Below, in pieces: positions 13,881-25,772 of a stretch of 64,000 nt of DNA. The notes beneath the pieces were generated by a model, which did no database searches, was not told the origin of the DNA, and saw only the letters and a program-made list of their open reading frames with translations. Source of the DNA: Aristolochia californica. Lineage: Eukaryota; Streptophyta; Magnoliopsida; Piperales; Aristolochiaceae. The stretch spans positions 19,660,157 through 19,724,156 of the forward strand of contig JARWKL010000016.1 of the NCBI GenBank assembly GCA_029961685.1. The letters are read 5' to 3'. The translations under genes and the position numbers were made by a program. Positions within the stretch are counted from its first letter, which is position 1; every line of letters begins with the position of its first letter.

Positions 13881-14119
13881 CTAACTTGATTTGTAAAGGT
13901 TTGAACTTACATTTCTGTGTATTTGCAATCTGCATCCAACACCTAGCATTTCATAATTGCAGAAAACAACAGCAGGGGCAATAACTGAGCTCATTTTTAG
14001 GTCATTGACCATATATAGACAAGAGCATAACAAAAACAAATTGCAAAAACAATTCATCCAGCCAGGTATTGAAAGGAAGAGCATATAATACATGAATATG
14101 ATTCTGGTTCCTTGGTTAA

Positions 14120-17100
14120 TCAAGAAATTGTCATCTTGGAAATCTCTTCCAAGAGATATCTTGACTCTGCTGACCAATCAACAGGTCCCACTGCTTTTAA
14201 TGTGATTCTTTGCCTTGTCTCATTATTGTACTCATGCTGAGCAACACTTACACGAAACAGGTGAGGAACCCACTTTGCTTCCTTAAGCTTTTGCTGGAAC
14301 AACTTCCCATCCTCATTCTGGTGAGAAAGGTGAGAAAATAATCAGTGAACTATACTGTATAGAAGCCAAAAGCCAGCTGTTGCACTGAAATAGAGAGAGC
14401 AGATGACCTCTGATTTCATTCTCTCAAGCTCATCAGCGGTGCAACCAATGATTTTCTCAGCTACCTCATTGAAGACAGAAACCCATGCCTCACTAGTTGG
14501 GTCCGAAATCTTTACAACCAATATATATCTGCAAGAAAGAACACACTGCTTAGAACACCGAATCTAATTTCCAAGGGCAATTACAGTTTTATCTCTGCTT
14601 TCTACCTCAGACTGCTCTCTGCATCATTTTTCTGGCATCCTTCACACCAATACCCAGATCCGAGGGCTTCAGTAATTTTCTTGTTACAAAGTTTGCATGC
14701 GCGGTACCACATTGTCTGGTTAGGCTTGATGAAGCTTACAAAAGCCTTTAAACTGAAGAATGCAGGCTGCAAAAGGAAGCTAAGTTTACTGATTATTTAA
14801 AAAAAGAAAAAGGAAAAAAAAAGGCACATGTGTGCATCCAAGTTGGAAAGGAGAAAAGAACATCCAAACTTCTGCATGTTTACATGATCCGAATTGATAT
14901 GAAATTGCCTACCTTCTCTTGACCCAAGGAAGGATCACTAGTAATGTGGGAGATGGACACTCGATCAGAATAGAAGGATCTTGCCCCACCCTTTGTTACA
15001 GAGTTCATGCCAGAGCCAATAGCAGCCATCGAAGTCTCTTTACCTTCATATTCATACCTGACAAATAAGAAAGTATGTAAGAAAACTGAGGCATACTTGG
15101 CTCCCTTCTACAAGCATTGAATAGGCAGATACCATGATCTAAGCTTCTTTGCTTCAGGTATTTCTGGATTTATCTGCACAGTGCTTCTGCTTAAAGTAGA
15201 CAAAGATACTCCTGAAGAAGACGATCTCATATTAGAAAATGAGTAGAGAGCATGCCTCTACCATCAAGTGAAGAACATTACTTAGTAATCAGGTTACCTT
15301 GAAAATCTCCCACTTTCAGGGACTTGATAGCCACAATAGGAGCAGTTTCAGCCAAATCCAGTAACTCCTGACCTACAGTAGTTGCAAGATCATTCCACAG
15401 AGACACAACAACAGTCTTTTTTCTGCATTTGATTTATACATATTTAGATTGTGAAAACATCTAGGAGAAACGAACTTTAAGCTACTACAGTCATCCGGTA
15501 CTAAAAACATGTGAAACTAGTTCAGAACCCAGATTAACAAGTCCCAATTATTAAAACTGAAACTTACGAGTCATCAGCAACAGTGATATCACGCTTTGGA
15601 ATGGTTTCGTTGTTGATCTTCCTTCTTATACTCGTTGTGGGTGAGACATTCTGGATGACTCCAATAATATCTTCAAGTAACCAGTAAGACAACGCATAAG
15701 CACTCGATTTCATACACATTAAGAAACTGTATTCCATTCAAATGGCAGGTTTGAAAATATAACCTACCCACGAGTTCCCGCCCATTAACATATGATCCCA
15801 AGTCCTCAATTTGTATGAAGTTATATTTTGTTTCTGGAACAAAGGCCCCCTCACCAACCACCTCTTCAACTTCAGAATTTTCATTTAAATTCATCTCATA
15901 ATCATTTTGGACAGTTTTGAACTGCTTGTTGGCCACACGAAGAGTGCCATTAGAGATGTAATACATCTTTCCTAGTTCAAATTTTGGGTAGAATTTAGTA
16001 GCTGCATTGTTGAACATGGTCGCCTGTATCTGGGTACCCTGCATCAATAATATGACTCCAGGAATGAAATACCAAAACAAAATATTTATAAAGCAATAAC
16101 CATGCAATCACATCAAGACACAACAATGATCAACAGATTCACTCACATCTTCGTCTGTTAATTCCACATTGAAGACATGACCTTCACCTCTTGCGTTCTT
16201 GTAAGTACGCAGGTTACCCTTATTTGTGAGGCGAACCTTAATGGTCCAGCGGCCTTGATAAGGGTTCAAGGAGACAAGTGGGTGAACTCTTCTTGTCATT
16301 GCCATTCGTTCCGCAGGAGCAGAACTGAAAGTTTTTGTATAGGAGGAAACTAGTAAGAAGCTCCAAATTCTAAGCAACCCAGACCATTTCAAAAACTATT
16401 AGTTAAAAGGAAGCCAGCATTATTAATAAACAAAAAACAGCCCAACAAGCCATTTTTGCATTCATAAACTTCCAACCATGGATAAAGAGGAAATAGGATT
16501 TTTGCTCTCGAACATATAAATTGAAAAAAAATAAATAAATAATGTCAGTCTCAATGAATCAAATGGAAGGATAGCAGCGTGAATAGTGATGAGTCAATGT
16601 CCAAAAGACATCCAAAACTTAAGCTTCAATTGCGCAACTATTGTTCTCTCAAATGTGCGAGGATTCCAATCACTGAAAGTTCAGGTGCCTGCAGATATCG
16701 GTGCGCAGTACCCATTCCATACCTCGATCAGATGATGTATCAGTTCAAGGGAAACCAGCATTGAAATCTAATGTAAGTTTACGCATGATCATATCACAGA
16801 ATGTAATAGGTATGGGCAATCTCAGAGTTTCATGCCAACGCCTATATCAAAAAGCTTCGGCTTCAAACACTCCCAAACTTACTAAAACAGAAACGACTAA
16901 GAAATAACACAGTAAAATCAGCATACAGTAAGAACCATCTGAAGTTTACAATCCAACACCATCGTGGTAGAGTGCTTAAAACCGAGTATTATCAAAATAT
17001 ACTACTGTTGTAATAATGAGGTATTGCTTATTTTCTCGGCATTGCAGTCTTTTTGAGCTTAAAAGAGGTGTGCTTCAAACAGATAATCCCCGTCAATCTC

Positions 17101-18903
17101 ACTAGAGACACATAAAAAAGAGCAGCTGAAAATGAAGGGGAAGAGAAATCATCGGTATCACGCAGAGCAATGGACCTAATGCCCACGAAATGGCAAAAAG
17201 AACCAAAGCTGCCGGCACTCCAGCTGCCGGCGCCTTCATGGAGCACAACCAAAGTTGCTAGGCAAGGGAAGTGAAAAGAAGTCGATTTGTTCACAAACCA
17301 ACCACTTCTTCCTAATACACAGAACATGAAAAAAACTGGTAATGGCATGGCAAATTTAAGCATTATGTTAAAAAGAACTAACAAAATCAATACCGACTTC
17401 AGGCTACTTGTAAAAACACAAACTCAAAACAAAATGGATATGGAAACAACCAACTTCAATGAGCTTATTATACTCAATAATATGTCAACTTCTACTCTTC
17501 GTGAACGATAATACATATCTGAGTGCAAAAAAAAAAAAAATTATTGTTTTTGCTAGATACACTGCTAATGTTGCAGCTGACAATTGACATGAATACATAC
17601 ATCTTCTAAAACAAATCTGTCAATTCCATAAAAAGGACCAGGGAAACTAAATTGGGGAAAAAAAGCTTTTTTTCGATTGCATAGGCAATGAAAGAAATTA
17701 TATTAAAAAAAAAAAAGCAACGCATTTCTACCTGATACATTACATCATTCAGCATGTTTAAAAGAGAAAAAAGAAATTGGGGTTCAAACAAAACACGATT
17801 AGTCTGCTTTAATCAGAGTCACTTCTGACGGGAAGAGGAGAGAAAAGCACGAACACTCACTTGCCATGTTGTTCATGAAATATTTGAGCAGCAGATTTTG
17901 AAAACACTTCTTGCTTTGGCTTCAAAAAGATTCCTGGCTCCATTTTAACTTCAGATACTATTTCCGACTCTAGTGCGGATGAAACCACCTCACATTTTGT
18001 GATAATTAAAGCTCTGCGACAGCCAAAATGAAATTAGATGAGACACAAAGCACAAGAAGAAGCTAACAAACATTTTTAGCGGCATTTTGGATTTGAAATT
18101 ACTTTTCACTGTGGTTCGGAATGGCATTGCAGGTGTAATCAAGGATTCGGATAAGCCCAAGATTTTGAAGATTTCCAGAACGGATTTCTGATGAAAGGTA
18201 AGTCGGAAGCATCGCCTTCAGCTTCTTCTGCCCATCACTGGCCATAAATCTGCTTGTATACCATCACAATATTAGCTTTCAGAGAATGAACAAAGAAAAG
18301 AAAGAAAGGAAATGTGAGATAATATCGAAGCAGATTCGAACAGAGAGGAAAAAACTACTGGCATTTGCAAGTAACGATCTGATAAAAATAAATAAAAATA
18401 AAAGTATGGAATTCTAACAAGCAGGGTCAAATCAGTATGACCCGAATACGGAAGGAAGATCAAATGCACAGCAGACAGAATAAAAACATATATTGCGAAA
18501 CAAAGGAGGAAAAAAATCAAAGATTGTGGAAAAGGATAACCCAAAAGGTAGATCTAAAGATGCCACTTTTTAGAGGAAAACAACGACGATTCATCGCCTA
18601 GAAAAAACAGATCATACCTCCGTCTAACAAATCGATCCGGATTCAAAAACATATACGTATAAACCCATACGAGGGGAACACATTTAGCACGAACACAGCG
18701 ACACTCCAAAATAGCTTCAGCATTACTTGGTAAATAAATAAGGAGAAGGAAAGACGGAATACTAACGTGAATCGGGTGGAACTGTTCCCTACAGGCTTCA
18801 GATCAACGACTTGAACGACAACGTCCGGAGTGTCGTTAGACGAACCCGGAGAGGGGTTAGAGAGAAGAGAAGAAATAGCCCCCGGAGTCACTGATTTCGC
18901 CAT
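14120..18903 (-). CDS. RPA1B: Replication protein A 70-kDa ssDNA-binding subunit, RPA1 B/D class, 12 exons
   Basis: Large subunit of the nuclear RPA heterotrimer that coats single-stranded DNA in replication, repair and recombination. Exons in coding order: 18767-18903, 18103-18249, 17861-18013, 16147-16324, 15768-16038, 15568-15670, 15298-15422, 15133-15211, 14913-15057, 14606-14766, 14408-14528 and 14120-14317. All are GT-AG and phase-consistent and give 605 aa, close to Arabidopsis RPA1B. The N-terminal protein-interaction OB fold covers about residues 1-110. DBD-A includes HPLVSLNPYQGRW, DBD-B follows, and DBD-C carries a zinc ribbon with Cys470, Cys473, Cys487 and Cys490. The short linker between the N-domain and DBD-A, and the MAKSVT start, fit the B/D class and not the meiotic RPA1A. 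No lesions. An E2F-like site lies upstream. Confidence 0.93.
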
Positions 18904-19140
18904 GATGTTGCGTTTCGCGGATCAGAAGATGTAAGAAGAGATCCACGGCTGATTAATGGAGAAACTGAGAAGGGTCTCGCGAGCTCGTTTTCTATTACGG
19001 CAACTGACGGGAAATCTAGCAGCCTGGTATCAGTTTTGAACCGCAACCGGGTCTTCCAATTTCGTGCTTTCGCGGCATTTTTGGTTTTTCCGCTGTACGT
19101 TTGAAACTTCCGCGCCAAATGTTTCCATATTTCCAAACAA
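18904..19140 (-). promoter_or_regulatory. RPA1 promoter with E2F-like elements
   Basis: A GCGCCAAA match to the E2F consensus (TTTGGCGC in reverse) lies at 19112-19119, about 210 bp above the ATG. A second, weaker match GACGGGAAA sits at 19006-19014. Replication genes such as RPA are known E2F targets in plants, so S-phase control is a reasonable inference. The sites are recognised by eye only. Confidence 0.5.
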
Positions 19141-19859
19141 GGACAATAAATGGGACTTTAAAGGAGAAGACAGGCCCGTTAAAATGAAATAGTTCACCTC
19201 GGGGTAGAATTAAAATATATAAATATACTAATTAAAAAAATAATATATTTTATTAATTAATTATTACCTGTGAGCACTGATTAATTATAAAATTAATAAA
19301 TAAAATTAATCTTGATATAGTAATAAAAGTAATAAATATAATGAATAAAAATATATTATTTTATTAATAACCTGAGATATATTATTAATAACATATATAT
19401 ATATAAAAAATTAATATTTTAAAAATTCTTGAAAATAAACCGAGTTACTCGTAATAGTCCACAATTTGTAGCATAAAATAAAATGTTTATGCCTTAGAAG
19501 ATAACAACAAGTTTGTGCCCTTAATATTCAAATAATCAAGTTACTAGTTTAATACATATGAACAATAAGATACAACCATCAATTATCATTCCACATGTGA
19601 GTCGTTATGACATCTCGATATTGTACGACTTGTGGATTCTAATGGACACTGCCTCTGAATGTTTGTTGACTAGCTATCTTCATCCACAAGACCATCGTTA
19701 TCTTCATCATCATTTATACCTACAAATTGGAAATCATCACCCCCTCTACTAAGTTCATCACCTGAATCATCGTCTTCCGTTTCAAACATATTATTGTAAT
19801 CATCTTTACGTATATAATTCAGTAATATGTAACAAACAATTACAATTTTTATCTGGATC
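19141..19859. other. AT-rich spacer
   Basis: Very AT-rich, notably 19200-19440 with repeated TTAATTAATTA and TATATATATA runs. No coding signal was recognised. It may be partly the 3' flank of the Harbinger remnant to the right. Confidence 0.5.
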
Positions 19860-20780
19860 TTATAAGAAAACAGAGAAGTGCCTTTTCAACATTTGAAAAT
19901 CGAACTTTTAAAGCACCAAAAGTTTGCTCAATAGTATTCCTCAAAGCTGAGTTCCTTCGGTTGTATAATTTTTTATCATTTCTAGAAAGATTATCTCCAA
20001 ATTCTTGAAGATGATAGTGAGTTCCTCAATATGGAGCCAAAAATCCTCTAAGATTTGCATAACTAGCATTGACTAGATAATATTTACCTACGATAGAAAA
20101 TATATTCTATATAAATTAATTAAAAATAATAATAGATTAAAAATACTACATAAAAATATATTATTTACCTTCAAGTACAAATAATCTATCTTGGCGAGTC
20201 AATGAGTTATTGAGCACATAGGAATCAATTGTTGATTCCTCCCATCCAACAAGTATATAAGTATATTGCATTTCAAATATACATGCTACCGTCACATTTT
20301 ATGAGAGATAGCCCTTTCTGTTCTAAAACCTTTGTTGTTACTCAAGGGGGATGTTCATATTGGTATGAGTTTCATCAATAACCCCAATACAATTTTAATT
20401 ATACCATTTCAATTTAATACAAAGTAACTTTGTATATTAATCTAAAATCGTTTATTAGAGGGCAAGTGATGTTACTTTAAAGTACAAATAAAATATTAGA
20501 TTGTTTAAAATCTTCGAGTGAATGTGTTCTGAAGGCCGTTTGAAGTAATCAAAGTGAAGTTTGAGAATAATATCCAACACCTTATTGAAATACCTATTAA
20601 TGGTTCAATTCGATTTATCAAACATCTCTGTTGTAACACTATAAGACTATTGTTGACCAACAATTAGGAGAAAATATGCAAATTATTTTTCCACTGAGAT
20701 GGTTTTTGTGCCTAATAAAAATCATCTACTATTAAGTATCTCTACCAATTTGTGAAATAAAATGTGAGTCATCCAGTAAA
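19860..20780 (-). mobile_element. PIF/Harbinger transposase remnant (DDE nuclease)
   Basis: Read on the - strand with frameshifts, the sequence keeps all three catalytic contexts of the HARBI1/DDE_Tnp_4 nuclease. The first Asp lies in GVIDETHTN (about 20365-20395), the second Asp in the WEESTIDSYVL context (about 20225-20255), and the Glu in LRNTIEQTFGALK (about 19915-19950). Between them the family signature YLVNASYANLRGFLAPY is visible near 20035-20090. Stops and frameshifts make it a pseudogene. I could not find the terminal inverted repeats or the associated MYB-like ORF, so the ends are approximate. Confidence 0.75.
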
Positions 20781-20929
20781 CTTTTCGAAATTTAACAAGT
20801 GATTTATCTAGTGTATTTTGTAAATACAACGAACCACCAATCCCACATGAACGTGGTACATTTCTATTACGATGATAGAGATAGTATCTTCCCATGGCGA
20901 ACAAAATACATGTGAATACAAACATAGTT

Positions 20930-23050
20930 GCAATCTCTTTTCGTCTATCATAATATTCAGATTATGATACAAATGGTAAGTATTCAGATTACAACAGTGA
21001 ACATCAAAATGATACAAATGAGCATGATTCACAGGATGGAGACAAGCAAGACTCAGATGGAAGTGATGCAACCAGAGTCTCAGTCGATATCTTCCCCCCT
21101 TCATAATGTACCAATGGATCAATTGCCTTCTGAGTCTGAGTCCATGTTTGAGCCTCAGGTAAGTTCTGAAACTTAACTAAGAGTGTTACCTCATCGAACC
21201 ACAAGAGAAAAACCTAGAGTTAATTATGAACCTCTTCTCACCTCTAAATCTTAATATTTCATGCATAATTTTGTGTCTTATCATAAATTGTCAAAGGCAA
21301 ATGAAGTATTTGTAAATCAATTATCTGTTATATCTATTTTTAATAGTGTACAAGAAGCCTTGAAAGATCCTAAGTGGAAAGAAGCCATGAATGAAGAAAT
21401 GAGATCCCTCCAAAAGAATTCAACATGGGAAGTGGTTGACCTACCTGTAGGAAAGACACTAGTCGGATGCAGGTGGGTATTTACCATTAAGTATAAAGCT
21501 GATGATACCATTGAAAGGTTCAAAGCAAGGTTTGTCGCCAAAGGATATACTCAAACCTACGGGATCGATTATATGGAGATATTCGCACCAATGGCCAAAA
21601 TCAATATTGTTCGGATTTTACTATCTCTGGTTGTGAATTTTGACTGGCCCTTATATCAGTTTGATGTTAAGAATGCATTTTTGCATGGAGATCTCCAAGA
21701 AGAAGTATATATGGAATTACCTCCTTGATGTATAAAGCAAAACAAAGGATGCAAATAAGTATGTAAACTGAGGAAATCCTTATATGGTTTGAAGCAGTCC
21801 CCGAGGGCGTGGTTTGGAAGGTTCACAAATTTTATGAAATCTATCGGATACAAGCAAAACAACTCAGATCATACTCTCTTCCTAAAATATAACAAGGAGG
21901 CCATCACAACTCTTATTGTGTATGTTGATGATATGATAATAACTGGGAATAATCCAGAAGAAAATAAAACATTGCAAAGTCATTTTGCTAGAGAGTTTGA
22001 AATGAAATATCTTGGCTACTTAAAATATTTTCTCGGTATTGAAGTGTCAAGATCTAAAGAGGGAATTTTTTTATCTCAAAGAAAAATATACTTTGGATTT
22101 ATTGAAGGAAACTGGTATGACAACATGTAGTTTAGTCAGTACACCTATGGAAGAAAATTTGAAACTGAGAACACATTTAGATCAAGTCTCTGCTAACAAG
22201 GAACGTTATCAAAGATTAGTTGGGAGGTTAAATGTATCTTGCACATGCTAGACCAGACTTACCTTATGTACTAAGTGTAGTTAGTCAATTTATGCACTCT
22301 CCAAGTGAAGAACATATAAATGTCGTCAACCGTATCATGCGCTACTTGAAATCATCTCCAGGGAAAGGAATTTTATTTAAAAAGGGAGGTGACTTGAAAA
22401 TTGAAGGTTATACTGATACCGATTGAGCTAGGTCAATAGAGGATTGATGGTCTACATCTGAATATTTTACATTTGTAGGTAAAAATTTGGTAACTTAGAG
22501 AAGTAAGAAACAAGAGGTGGTGGCTAGATCGTCAACTGAAGCCAAATAAAGGAAATGGCCAAGGCAATATGTGAATTATTATGAATAAAAAATCTGACAC
22601 AAGAACTACATATTGAACAAACAAGTTCTATGAAATTATATTGTGACAGTAAGGCAGCATGTGATATTGCCCACAACCCAGTCCAACACGATAGAACTAA
22701 AAATGTTGAAGTGGATAGACACTTTATTAAAGAAAATTTAGAAGCAAGAATCATTGAAGTCCCTCATATTCGATTTGAGGATCAACTTGCCGATGTGCTA
22801 ACCAAGGCAGTGTCTTACCGAGCTTTTAACAATTGTCTTAACAAGTTGGGCATGAGTGATATCTATGCAAAGGGGGAATGTTAAAATTTACTTTGAGATT
22901 TATTCCCTTACGGAGAAATCATGTAAATATTTTGTAAATCTGGTGATTGTGTAATCCCGTTAATCACTCATAATTCTTTCATGTATATTATATAAAACGG
23001 CTATTTAAGCCGATGATGTGAATGAGAAAATATGACTGAAATTAAAGTAT
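20930..23050 (+). mobile_element. 3' half of a Ty1/copia retrotransposon
   Basis: Sense is +. It opens near 20930 in the variable linker between integrase and reverse transcriptase, then shows the [14 protein letters not shown] segment, RT with [10 protein letters not shown] (21418) and [11 protein letters not shown] (21466), RT active-site YVDDM at about 21920-21934, RNase H (IEGYTDTD, then a stop, near 22403-22428) and the LADVLTKAV terminus to 22881. A polypurine tract AAAGGGGGAA (22869-22878) is followed by the start of an LTR, TGTTAAAATT at 22879; a TATATAAAA inside it (about 22990) is the likely LTR promoter. Gag, protease, integrase and the 5' LTR are missing. The left edge abuts the Harbinger remnant. 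Frameshifts and stops are present. Confidence 0.85.
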
Positions 23051-23399
23051 TATTTTCGACTACGCTTGACTCGTTCCAATCTTAAAGCTATTAAGTGCCT
23101 CGATGATGGTGAATCCGTCTTGGTAAGCGTCTTCTTCATGTTAATTGCACTTGTGATGGCTTTATATCTGCGAGCTGGTCACTTATGCACACCCATCGCC
23201 CTCAATAGTTTAGCCTTGGTTGTTTCCAGTCAAGTTTGTGTTTTTGGACCTTCTAAGGGTATTTCAGTAATTTGATTACAATTCAGTGGTGGAAAATCCC
23301 TTGATTCTATTCCTTATCGTCTTGTTTCTTGGATGCATGAGATTGCTCCTTCGTTCCCAACAGGAACAAAAACGCAGAAGCCAGACATTACGGACTCTA
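23051..23399 (+). promoter_or_regulatory. Upstream region of CRR7
   Basis: Probable remainder of the copia LTR, then the CRR7 promoter and leader. The coding frame stays open upstream, with another in-frame ATG at 23337, so a 21-residue longer N-terminus is possible. Confidence 0.4.
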
Positions 23400-24433
23400 A
23401 TGGAGGTAGCTCTGAGAACTGATGCAATCAGTAACGGAATTTTCAGCTTTGCGCGTAAGCTTCTTTTCAACTCTTCTACTTTCGATATATTTTAAACATA
23501 AAATCGACGATGGGTTAGAAGAAAAAACTCAGGAATTATTTGAACAGTGAAACCAGTTGAGCTGCTCTCCAGAGTGAAATCGGGAATTTAGCTTTAATAA
23601 CAGACGACGGATTATAATCTTAAGTGTTGAAAAAGGGATAAAATTTACGATGTTGAAGGAGGAGCTCCCTTCTTCTCTTGTCGTTTTTTTTTCTTCTTTG
23701 AATCGAGGAGAAGAGGTCTCCACAATATAAAACATTAGTTGAGAGTTCTTGGTTTCAGGAGACGAAGCCGCAGAATGTAATTATTATTTCCAGGTACCAG
23801 CTTTTTCTATGCTTTCTAATATGAAATTTTTAATTCAGAATATCAAAATATCTATGATAAAATTCTTTCGATTTAAGAAAACTTAGAACGGGGATTACTC
23901 AATGCAAATAATAACCAGTTTTCTTGTTCAGACACACAGACTCAATCACCACGGTTCAGAACTATTTTGAACCCTCCTGTCAGATTCAGGCCAGGGTCAA
24001 TAGTGGGTGAATCGAGCTCGACTTTTCGCCCAGAACCGATGAACACCAGATTCTTGAAGCTTTCTGTCAAGGTAAGAATTGAAATTCTTCTGGTATTCTG
24101 CTCTTGGGTAGATTGGTATACTCACTGTAATGATGAATCTTGACTGGTGACCGAAAAAACTAGGCGCAAGCAATTCGTCGGAGGAGAGCATATCTACAGA
24201 CGGAAACTTACGTCCTACTGGAACCAGGTAAAAGTGAAGAATTCGTTTCAGAGGAGGAGCTCAAGGCCAGGTTAAAAGGCTGGCTGGAGAATTGGCCGAG
24301 TACCTTGCCACCAGATTTGGCTCGATTCAAATCTCTGGATGATGCAGTTTCTCATCTTGTTAAATCGGTTTGTGAGCTTGAAATCGATGGAGAAGCTGGA
24401 TCCATTCAGTGGTATGAAGTTCGCCTTGAGTAA
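23400..24433 (+). CDS. CRR7: CHLORORESPIRATORY REDUCTION 7, chloroplast NDH assembly factor
   Basis: Stromal factor needed for assembly of subcomplex A of the chloroplast NDH complex (cyclic electron flow, chlororespiration), with cyanobacterial relatives. Exons 23400-23454, 23932-24071 and 24164-24433; phases match and give 154 aa, close to the Arabidopsis protein. Residues 1-65 look like a Ser/Thr/Arg-rich plastid transit region. The conserved domain occupies exon 3, with YVLLEPG, a helix containing [30 protein letters not shown] and the terminal WYEVRLE that typifies the family. The start at 23400 is the most conservative; 23337 is the alternative. The gene lies between a copia fragment and two TRIM-like elements, yet its frame is intact. 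Confidence 0.85.
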
Positions 24434-24677
24434 TTGAGAGAAAAATGTCTGTAAACACATGTTCTCATGCTCTGTCTGTTGACTCTGTTTACTTAAATTA
24501 CTGTAAATAATTCGTTCCAGTGAAAAGAGTTCAAGAACAAGAAGATCAACTCCGCATAACTGGCTTGCAACATGAATTCATGTTCATACATTTCATAGAC
24601 GAATTTTAAATGGATTGCAAGGTGAAGGTCTAATTACGGAAAGAAATCTGACTGAGGGTCTTCGTCAAGTCAGAGGA
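24434..24677 (+). other. CRR7 3' flank
   Basis: Probable CRR7 3' UTR followed by non-coding sequence up to the first TRIM-like element. No gene recognised. Confidence 0.5.
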
Positions 24678-24950
24678 TGTTCCATGTGGATTAGTAAAAA
24701 CAAATATGTTAAGTTTTTTTGGGATAGACCTTTGACCTAACTTTACATAATATCAGAACAGGTGCTTATATGTGGGTCTCCACCCAAATTATCCACATGT
24801 AAGAGTCCATACAGCCTACACGTAAGGGGGAGTGTTAAGGAATAATTTCATGTGGATTAGTGAGAACAAATATGTTAAACTTATTAGTTGGAAAATATGC
24901 CTCCTAAGGTGACCAGTCATTTTGGGATAAGCCTTAGACCCAACTTCACA
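24678..24950 (+). mobile_element. TRIM-like miniature LTR element A
   Basis: The 5' repeat 24678-24746 runs TGTTCC...CTTTACA; the 3' repeat 24833-24950 runs TGTTAAGG...CTTCACA. The 5' copy has internal deletions but matches in two long blocks (CATGTGGATTAGT and GGGATA...GACC.AACTT.ACA). Just inside the 5' repeat is AATATCAGAACAGG, resembling the initiator-Met tRNA complement used as a primer-binding site; just before the 3' repeat is the polypurine tract AAGGGGGAG. Both flanks are GAGGA (24673-24677 and 24951-24955), a perfect 5-bp target duplication. There is no coding capacity. Sense inferred from primer-site and polypurine order. Confidence 0.72.
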
Positions 24951-25135
24951 GAGGAGATCCTTCTTAGAAGGAACTTATCAAGCCAATATGCAGAAAAAAA
25001 ACATGAGATTTGAAAACATCAATTAATCTAGACTTGACATGACCAACTTTGGTTGTTAGTTCTTTGATTATTACTCATACTTGCTCTTGCTCGGAGAAAT
25101 CAGAAAGAGGAAAAGTGATGCCCATTGGTAATATT

Positions 25136-25387
25136 TGTCAGAGTGGTTCCGTCCACTCTTGTGAGCGGTGGCTTTTCGGACTTAACCGACTAGTCGTTTA
25201 AGTTGTATTGGCCCACCTCTTGACATCAGGAGTTCTGGGGCATGCCACGTCCCGCATTCGAATCCCGTGATAGGCGGTGGAGAATGGGCGGGGTGGGTGT
25301 CAGAGTGGTTTCGTCCACTCTTGTGAGCGGTGACTTTCCGCACTGAACCGACTAGTCTTTTAGATCGTATTGGCCAACCTCTTGACA
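25136..25387 (+). mobile_element. TRIM-like miniature LTR element B
   Basis: Two 90-bp direct repeats, 25136-25225 and 25298-25387, both run TGTCAGAGTGG...CCTCTTGACA, differ at about 10 positions, and show the TG...CA ends of LTRs. The 72-bp interior ends in the purine-rich GGGCGGGGTGGG next to the 3' repeat. Flanks are ATATT on both sides (25131-25135 and 25388-25392), a perfect 5-bp target duplication. The expected primer-binding site is not obvious. The interior holds GCATTCGAATCCCG, which looks like a Pol III B-box or tRNA T-loop, so a dimeric SINE-type origin is an alternative. Confidence 0.68.
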
Positions 25388-25772
25388 ATATTTTCGGGCG
25401 AATTACAAAAACGAAGGAGACCATATTTATACTGTCGGTGGAATTTTTTCAGGAAGCATTGCTCCCACTTTTTTGCTCCTGGCGAGAACGCTTTTAGGAA
25501 AATGAGGCAATCCGTCGAGTTCATGTATCTATAGATAGAGAAACACATTCAGTACAAACTTTAAAAATCAAGAACAATTGATCACATAGGACTTCAAAAC
25601 TTTTAAACAGAGCATATTAATATATAATAACCATCTCAGTAGACCTAAAAGAAACAACATACACCTCCATCAATAGTGTTTATTTCATAAACAAATAACA
25701 ACATTAGATGTGAGCACCCTCATCATAAAGCTCATCATCACATCGTCTTCTTCTTCAGCTTGTTGAACCACG

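Noticed and set aside
25250..25275. Possible tRNA T-arm
   Set aside because: The arms beside TTCGAAT do not pair as a tRNA T-stem, and no acceptor or anticodon arms are found. It is kept only as a B-box-like motif in the TRIM-like element.
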